Positions 13,909 through 17,429 of a stretch of 17,429 nucleotides of DNA are shown here, piece after piece. Location of the stretch: positions 1-17,429 of the forward strand of contig JABIUH010000322.1 of the NCBI GenBank assembly GCA_018701055.1. Direction: 5' to 3'. This stretch comes from Woeseia sp. (lineage in GTDB: Bacteria; Pseudomonadota; Gammaproteobacteria; Steroidobacterales; Woeseiaceae). Each line of letters begins with the position of its first letter. Within the stretch, counting starts at the first letter, position 1. The translations under genes and the position numbers were made by a program. Below the pieces are notes generated by a model. That model made no database searches and had not been told where the DNA came from. It saw nothing but the letters and a program-made list of their open reading frames with translations.

Positions 13909-14210
13909 CCGTTGCCGCACATCAAGAACGATTGATGACGATCATCCAGGGTCCGCATCTTTCGGAAAAGAGTCATATTGTCGCCGAACACAACCAGGTT
14001 GTTTTTAAGGTTCGTACAGACGCGACGAAGCCAGAGATCAAAAAGGCAGTTGAGCTGTTGTTTGAGGTTTCTGTTGAAGGCGTAACCGTCATCAACTATC
14101 AGGGCAAAAGTAAACGACACGGCACGACCAAAGGTCGCCGCGCAAGTTGGAAAAAAGCATACGTGAAGCTGGCTGAAGGTAGCCATCTCGATTTCATCGG
14201 CGGCGATTAG
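13905..14210 (+). CDS. rplW: 50S ribosomal protein L23
   Basis: L23 sits at the exit of the peptide tunnel and is the docking site for trigger factor and SRP. 101 residues against 100 in E. coli. Motifs: GPHLSEKSHIVAE, VRTDATKPEIKKAVELLFEV, GKSKRHGTTKGRRASWKKAYV and the C-terminal GSHLDFIGGD. ATG 13905 overlaps the rplD stop and has GAGGGG at 13891-13896, eight bases upstream. The N-terminus MTVAAHQERLM is a few residues longer than in E. coli. Confidence 0.99.
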   Translation: MTVAAHQERLMTIIQGPHLSEKSHIVAEHNQVVFKVRTDATKPEIKKAVELLFEVSVEGVTVINYQGKSKRHGTTKGRRASWKKAYVKLAEGSHLDFIGGD

Positions 14211-14226
14211 AGAGCGGTAAAGAATA

Positions 14227-15054
14227 ATGTCATTACATAAATCCAAACCGACATCAGCCGGACGCAGATTTCAGGTCGCAGTAAAAACGCCTGGCCTGCA
14301 CAAGGGTAAGCCACATAGTGCGTTGCTCGACAAGAAGTCGAAATCGGGCGGACGCAACAACACTGGCCGCATTACGGTTCGCCATCAAGGTGGTGGGCAC
14401 AAACAACGTTACCGCATTGTCGATTTCAAGCGCGATAAAGACGGTATTCCCGGCGTCGTTGAGCGCTTGGAATATGATCCAAATCGTAGCGCTCATATTG
14501 CATTGATAAAGTATGCCGACGGTGAACGCAGGTACATTCTTGCTCCGAAAGGCGTTGAGGCTGGAACACCAATAGCCAGCGGTGAGGATGCGCCGATTAA
14601 GTCGGGCAACGCATTGCCAATAAAATGCATTCCCATTGGAACGACGATACACAACGTAGAGATGAAGCCAGGCAAGGGAGGACAACTTGTGCGTGCAGCA
14701 GGTGGCTCTGCGCAATTGGCGGCTCGCGATGGCGCATATGCGACGCTGCGGCTACGTTCCGGCGAGACGCGCAAGATTCACGTCGAATGCCGAGCGACGG
14801 TAGGCGAGGTCGGCCACGGTGAACACAATCTTCGCAAGTTAGGTAAGGCAGGAGCGAAGCGCTGGAGAGGTGTTAGACCGACGGTGCGTGGAGTAGCGAT
14901 GAACCCGGTAGATCACCCGCACGGTGGTGGTGAGGGTCGTACTTCAGGTGGACGACATCCGGTGAGCCCATGGGGTACACCAACCAAGGGATACAAAACG
15001 CGATCGAACAAGCGCACGGACGGTATGATTGTTCGTCGACGCAAGCGTAAATAG
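14227..15054 (+). CDS. rplB: 50S ribosomal protein L2
   Basis: L2 binds 23S rRNA near the peptidyl transferase centre and is needed for subunit association and peptide bond formation. 275 residues against 273 in E. coli. Motifs: KPTSAGRR, KSGGRNNTGRITVRHQGGGH, YRIVDFKRDKDGIPGVVERL, EYDPNRSAHIALI, and GVAMNPVDHPHGGGEG containing the histidine equivalent to E. coli H229. The C-terminus is highly basic (KTRSNKRTDGMIVRRRKRK). The start at ATG 14227 is 16 bases after rplW; the Shine-Dalgarno is weak (AGAGCGG, 14211-14217), suggesting coupling to rplW. Confidence 0.99.
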   Translation: MSLHKSKPTSAGRRFQVAVKTPGLHKGKPHSALLDKKSKSGGRNNTGRITVRHQGGGHKQRYRIVDFKRDKDGIPGVVERLEYDPNRSAHIALIKYADGERRYILAPKGVEAGTPIASGEDAPIKSGNALPIKCIPIGTTIHNVEMKPGKGGQLVRAAGGSAQLAARDGAYATLRLRSGETRKIHVECRATVGEVGHGEHNLRKLGKAGAKRWRGVRPTVRGVAMNPVDHPHGGGEGRTSGGRHPVSPWGTPTKGYKTRSNKRTDGMIVRRRKRK

Positions 15055-15086
15055 CAGGAATTGCGAACTTTTAACGCACAGAATTT

Positions 15087-15100
15087 GAGTATTCGTACTC
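15087..15100 (+). other. UUCG-loop hairpin in the rplB-rpsS spacer
   Basis: GAGTA (15087-15091) and TACTC (15096-15100) pair perfectly around TTCG, inside the 71-base gap, the largest between rplC and the window end. There is no T-run after it. It may be an mRNA processing or stability element. The closing pair is A-U, not the C-G of the extra-stable class. Confidence 0.45.
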
Positions 15101-15125
15101 TCGAAGTTTATAGGAGCTGGTAGCA

Positions 15126-15398
15126 ATGCCACGTAGTGTAAGAAAAGGCCCATTCGTCGATACGCATTTGGCGAAAAAGGTGGCCGTTGCCGCTAAAGCG
15201 AATGATCGTCGACCTATCAAGACATGGTCGCGTCGTTCAATGGTATTGCCGGACATGGTTGGTTTGACCATCGCGATTCACAACGGGCGTCAGCACGTGC
15301 CGGTTTTGGTATCTGAAAATATGGTTGGCCACAAGCTTGGTGAGTTTGCGGTAACCCGAACTTTCAGAGGTCATTCCGGTGACCGGAAAGTCAAGTAG
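15126..15398 (+). CDS. rpsS: 30S ribosomal protein S19
   Basis: S19 pairs with S13 in the 30S head and contacts the A-site finger region. 90 residues (E. coli 92). Motifs: MPRSVRKGPFVDTHL, IKTWSRRSMVLPDMVGLTIAIHNGR, and HKLGEFAVTRTFRGH near the C-terminus, ending GDRKVK. ATG 15126 has AGGAG at 15112-15116 nine bases upstream. Its last codons contain a perfect TTCCGG-TGA-CCGGAA hairpin (15374-15388) shortly before rplV. Confidence 0.99.
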   Translation: MPRSVRKGPFVDTHLAKKVAVAAKANDRRPIKTWSRRSMVLPDMVGLTIAIHNGRQHVPVLVSENMVGHKLGEFAVTRTFRGHSGDRKVK

Positions 15399-15414
15399 GT
15401 CGAGGGAGTAAGTC

Positions 15415-15747
15415 ATGCAAGTTGCAGCAAAACTCCGACATGCGCGGATCTCACCGCAGAAATGTCGACTCATGGCGGATGCCATTCGTGGCAAGAATGT
15501 GGACGACGCGCTGAAGACGCTTGCTTTTTCACCACGAAAAAGTGCCGGTATCGTCAAGAAGGTGCTGGAGTCGGCAATTGCCAACGCTGAGCACAATCTA
15601 GGTGCGGATATAGATGAATTGAAGGTTTCGACAATTGAAGTGGACGAGGCGCCGACTTTCAAGCGTAATCGCGCACGAGCGAAAGGTCGTGGCACGCGCA
15701 TCATTAAGCGTAATAGTCACATCACCATTCGCGTTGGGGACGAATAG
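15415..15747 (+). CDS. rplV: 50S ribosomal protein L22
   Basis: L22 lines the peptide tunnel opposite L4. 110 residues, the usual length. Motifs: LRHARISPQKCRLMADAIRG, ESAIANAEHNLGADIDEL and the beta-hairpin region APTFKRNRARAKGRG that extends into the tunnel, followed by THI-type C-terminus SHITIRVGDE. The hairpin residues look normal, without the deletions linked to macrolide resistance. ATG 15415 has GAGGGAG at 15402-15408. The stop is one base before the rpsC start. Confidence 0.99.
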   Translation: MQVAAKLRHARISPQKCRLMADAIRGKNVDDALKTLAFSPRKSAGIVKKVLESAIANAEHNLGADIDELKVSTIEVDEAPTFKRNRARAKGRGTRIIKRNSHITIRVGDE

Positions 15748-15748
15748 T

Positions 15749-16435
15749 ATGGGTCAAAAAGTACATCCAACAGGTATTCGATTAGGCATCGTCAAGGACT
15801 GGTCGTCGACGTGGTATGCCGATACGAAAACTTTTCCTGAATATATTCGCTCGGACTATTTGATTCGCAGTCACATCAAGAGAAAGTTGAAAGATGCGTC
15901 TGTTAGTCGCATTGGGATCGAGCGACCAGCGAAAAAAGCCAACATCACCATTCACACGGCACGCCCGGGTATCGTGATTGGCAAAAAAGGCGAAGACATC
16001 GAAAAATTGCGGAAGGAAATATCAGCGCTGATCGGTATGCATATCAATGATGTGCGCATCAATATTTCCGAAGTGAGAAAGCCGGAAATGGACGCGCAGT
16101 TGGTGGCGGAAGGTATCGCGCAACAACTGGAACGACGCGTAATGTTTAGACGTGCCATGAAGCGCGCTGTTACCAATACGATGCGAGTAGGCGCTGAAGG
16201 CATCAAGGTTAAAGTCGGCGGACGATTAAATGGCGCGGAAATCGCACGATCAGAGTGGTATCGAGAAGGTCGAGTGCCGCTGCATACGCTGCGAGCAGAT
16301 ATTGATTACGGTTTCGCCGAGGCACACACGACGTATGGTGTGATCGGCGTGAAAGTCTGGATATTCAAAGGTGAAGTATTTGACAAGCCTGAAGTAGTAC
16401 CAGCGGAAGAGAAGGAAGCAGCTGCCGGCGCGTAG
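15749..16435 (+). CDS. rpsC: 30S ribosomal protein S3
   Basis: S3 forms part of the mRNA entry tunnel and has helicase-related residues. 228 residues (E. coli 233). ATG 15749 gives the family start MGQKVHPTGIRLGI, with GGGGA at 15736-15740 eight bases upstream; the open frame extends upstream into rplV but without family sequence. The type II KH motif VIGKKGEDIEKL has its GKKG at 78-81. The C-terminal domain is marked by RRAMKRAVTNTM, GGRLNGAEIARSEWYREGRV and IDYGFAEAHTTYGVIGVKVWI, and the tail is acidic then alanine-rich. It is one base downstream of the rplV stop. Confidence 0.99.
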   Translation: MGQKVHPTGIRLGIVKDWSSTWYADTKTFPEYIRSDYLIRSHIKRKLKDASVSRIGIERPAKKANITIHTARPGIVIGKKGEDIEKLRKEISALIGMHINDVRINISEVRKPEMDAQLVAEGIAQQLERRVMFRRAMKRAVTNTMRVGAEGIKVKVGGRLNGAEIARSEWYREGRVPLHTLRADIDYGFAEAHTTYGVIGVKVWIFKGEVFDKPEVVPAEEKEAAAGA

Positions 16436-16454
16436 CCAGCAGGCAGGATTAGCT

Positions 16455-16868
16455 ATGTTACAACCGAAAAGAACAAAATTTCGCAAACAAATGAAGGGAC
16501 GCAATCGTGGTCTGGCGCTTCGCGGCAGCACGGTGGCATTCGGTGAATTTGGTCTTAAGGCCACAGAGCGTGGTCGTTTGACTGCACGCCAGATTGAAGC
16601 AGCGCGACGTGCGATGACACGCCATATCAAGCGTGGCGGCAAAATTTGGATACGTGTGTTTCCGGATAAACCAATAACGAAGAAGCCCCTGGAAGTTCGA
16701 CAGGGTAAGGGTAAGGGCAACGTTGAATACTGGGTATGCCAGATTCAGCCGGGTCGCGTGCTCTATGAAATGGAAGGCGTATCGGAAGAAATAGCTCGAG
16801 AGGCATTTCGACTGGCCGCTTCGAAGCTGCCGTTTCCGACAGCGTTTGTATCGCGACAGGTGATGTGA
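16455..16868 (+). CDS. rplP: 50S ribosomal protein L16
   Basis: L16 positions the A-site tRNA elbow in the 50S. 137 residues against 136 in E. coli. Motifs: MLQPKRTKFRKQMKGRNRG, FGEFGLKATERGRLTARQIEAARRA (about 31-55) and PLEVRQGKGKGNVEYWV, containing the arginine equivalent to E. coli R81, the target of the hydroxylase YcfD. The C-terminus is KLPFPTAFVSRQVM. ATG 16455 has AGGA at 16445-16448. The stop overlaps the rpmC start by one base (TGATG). Confidence 0.99.
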   Translation: MLQPKRTKFRKQMKGRNRGLALRGSTVAFGEFGLKATERGRLTARQIEAARRAMTRHIKRGGKIWIRVFPDKPITKKPLEVRQGKGKGNVEYWVCQIQPGRVLYEMEGVSEEIAREAFRLAASKLPFPTAFVSRQVM

Positions 16869-17071
16869 TGACTGCGGATGAGTTAAGAGGCAAAACGACT
16901 GAGGATTTAGCCGAGGACCTGTTGGTGCTCCGGCGAGAGCAGTTCAATTTGCGTATGCAAAGAGCGACTGGCGAGCTAGCACGGCACTCAGAACACAGTC
17001 GGGTCAGAAAAGACATCGCTCGGATTAAGACAGTTATGAATGAGCTGAAGAGAAAGAGTAAAGCCGAATGA
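16868..17071 (+). CDS. rpmC: 50S ribosomal protein L29
   Basis: Small helical 50S protein next to L23 at the tunnel exit. 67 residues from ATG 16868, which shares one base with the rplP stop; AGGTGA at 16858-16863 is the likely ribosome-binding site. A GTG at 16865 would add a single residue and is less likely. Motifs: TADELRGKTTEDLAEDLL, LRREQFNLRMQRATGEL and VRKDIARIKTVMNELKRK, forming the typical helical hairpin. It is slightly longer than E. coli L29 (63). The stop overlaps rpsQ (ATGA). Confidence 0.98.
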   Translation: MTADELRGKTTEDLAEDLLVLRREQFNLRMQRATGELARHSEHSRVRKDIARIKTVMNELKRKSKAE

Positions 17072-17349
17072 GCGAAGAAGCGAAACCAGTTGAGCAGAAA
17101 GGTCAGCGAACTGTCATTGGCAGAGTCGTCAGCGACAAGATGGACAAGACGGTATCGGTCGCGATTGAACGTCGCGTTAAGCATCCGGTATACGGCAAAT
17201 ACATCCGTCGCACGACCAAATTGATGGCGCACGACGAGACGAATCAGTGCAAGGCCGGTGATAGGGTTACGATTAGTGAATGTCGCCCAATCGCAAAAAA
17301 CAAATCATGGCGTGTAGTCGACGTAGTCGAACGCGCGCCCGAGCAATAA
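17068..17349 (+). CDS. rpsQ: 30S ribosomal protein S17
   Basis: S17 is an OB-fold protein of the 30S body and an early 16S rRNA binder. 93 residues against 84 in E. coli; the extra length is a charged N-terminal lead (MSEEAKPVEQKGQ) and a short tail. Motifs: RTVIGRVVSDKMDKTVSVAIER, HPVYGKYIRRTTKLMAHDE and GDRVTISECRPIAKNKSWRVVDVVE. The start overlaps the rpmC stop by four bases. In E. coli this is the last gene of the S10 operon; here rplN follows after only 46 bases. Confidence 0.99.
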   Translation: MSEEAKPVEQKGQRTVIGRVVSDKMDKTVSVAIERRVKHPVYGKYIRRTTKLMAHDETNQCKAGDRVTISECRPIAKNKSWRVVDVVERAPEQ

Positions 17350-17395
17350 GCGACTTTTGGTCGGAAACGACAAGCTTGAATAACGGAAGAAAACC

Positions 17396-17429
17396 ATGAT
17401 TCAGATGCAGACAGTACTAGATGCAGCCG
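17396..17429 (+). CDS. rplN: 50S ribosomal protein L14, first 11 codons (cut by window end)
   Basis: The frame from ATG 17396 reads MIQMQTVLDAA, matching the L14 N-terminus (E. coli MIQEQTMLNVA), and runs off the window. GGAAGA at 17385-17390 supplies the ribosome-binding site. The position directly after rpsQ is the expected one for the first gene of the spc operon. Confidence 0.93.
   Translation, partial: MIQMQTVLDAA

Noticed and set aside
15635..15748. Upstream open extension of rpsC within rplV
   Set aside because: It overlaps rplV coding and lacks S3 family sequence; MGQKVHP at 15749 is the conserved start.

Overview
The window is a conserved informational gene cluster from a gammaproteobacterium: rpoB (3' part), rpoC, rpsL, rpsG, fusA, tuf, rpsJ, rplC, rplD, rplW, rplB, rpsS, rplV, rpsC, rplP, rpmC, rpsQ and the first codons of rplN, all on the + strand. 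The assignment to a class rests on gene order, on beta and beta' sequences very close to the E. coli proteins (including the large insertion after the beta' trigger loop), on the S12-S7 spacing, and on REP-type palindromes. I cannot name a genus. Every coding region is an intact housekeeping gene apart from the two cut by the window edges. No mobile element, CRISPR array, phage gene, tRNA or rRNA was found.

Layout. Positions 1-6797 hold rpoB and rpoC, which overlap by four bases. Positions 6798-7122 are non-coding and hold overlapping inverted repeats, a strong sigma70-type promoter and a structured leader. Positions 7123-11434 are the str operon (S12, S7, EF-G, EF-Tu). Positions 11435-11638 are a short spacer filled with palindromes (one long hairpin and two REP-like units in tandem) and a candidate rpsJ promoter. 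rpsJ (S10) stands alone at 11639-11953. Positions 11954-12649 are a 696-base non-coding gap with dense inverted repeats, a terminator-like hairpin and a second strong promoter. From 12650 to the window end the S10 and spc genes follow in tight array, several overlapping by ATGA/GTGA.

The genes make RNA polymerase, ribosomal proteins of both subunits and the two main elongation factors. Three candidate promoters (before rpsL, rpsJ and rplC) all have GC-rich bases between the -10 box and the start site, as expected for growth-rate and stringent control.

No new protein system is present. The most unusual part is the regulatory architecture around rpsJ: S10 is cut off from the rest of its operon by a terminator-like palindrome that contains the -35 box of the next promoter, and the long structured leader expected in front of rpsJ lies in front of rplC instead. 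A compact three-way-junction fold (12036-12094) and a duplicated hairpin-plus-start-site just before rplC are the other items worth checking.
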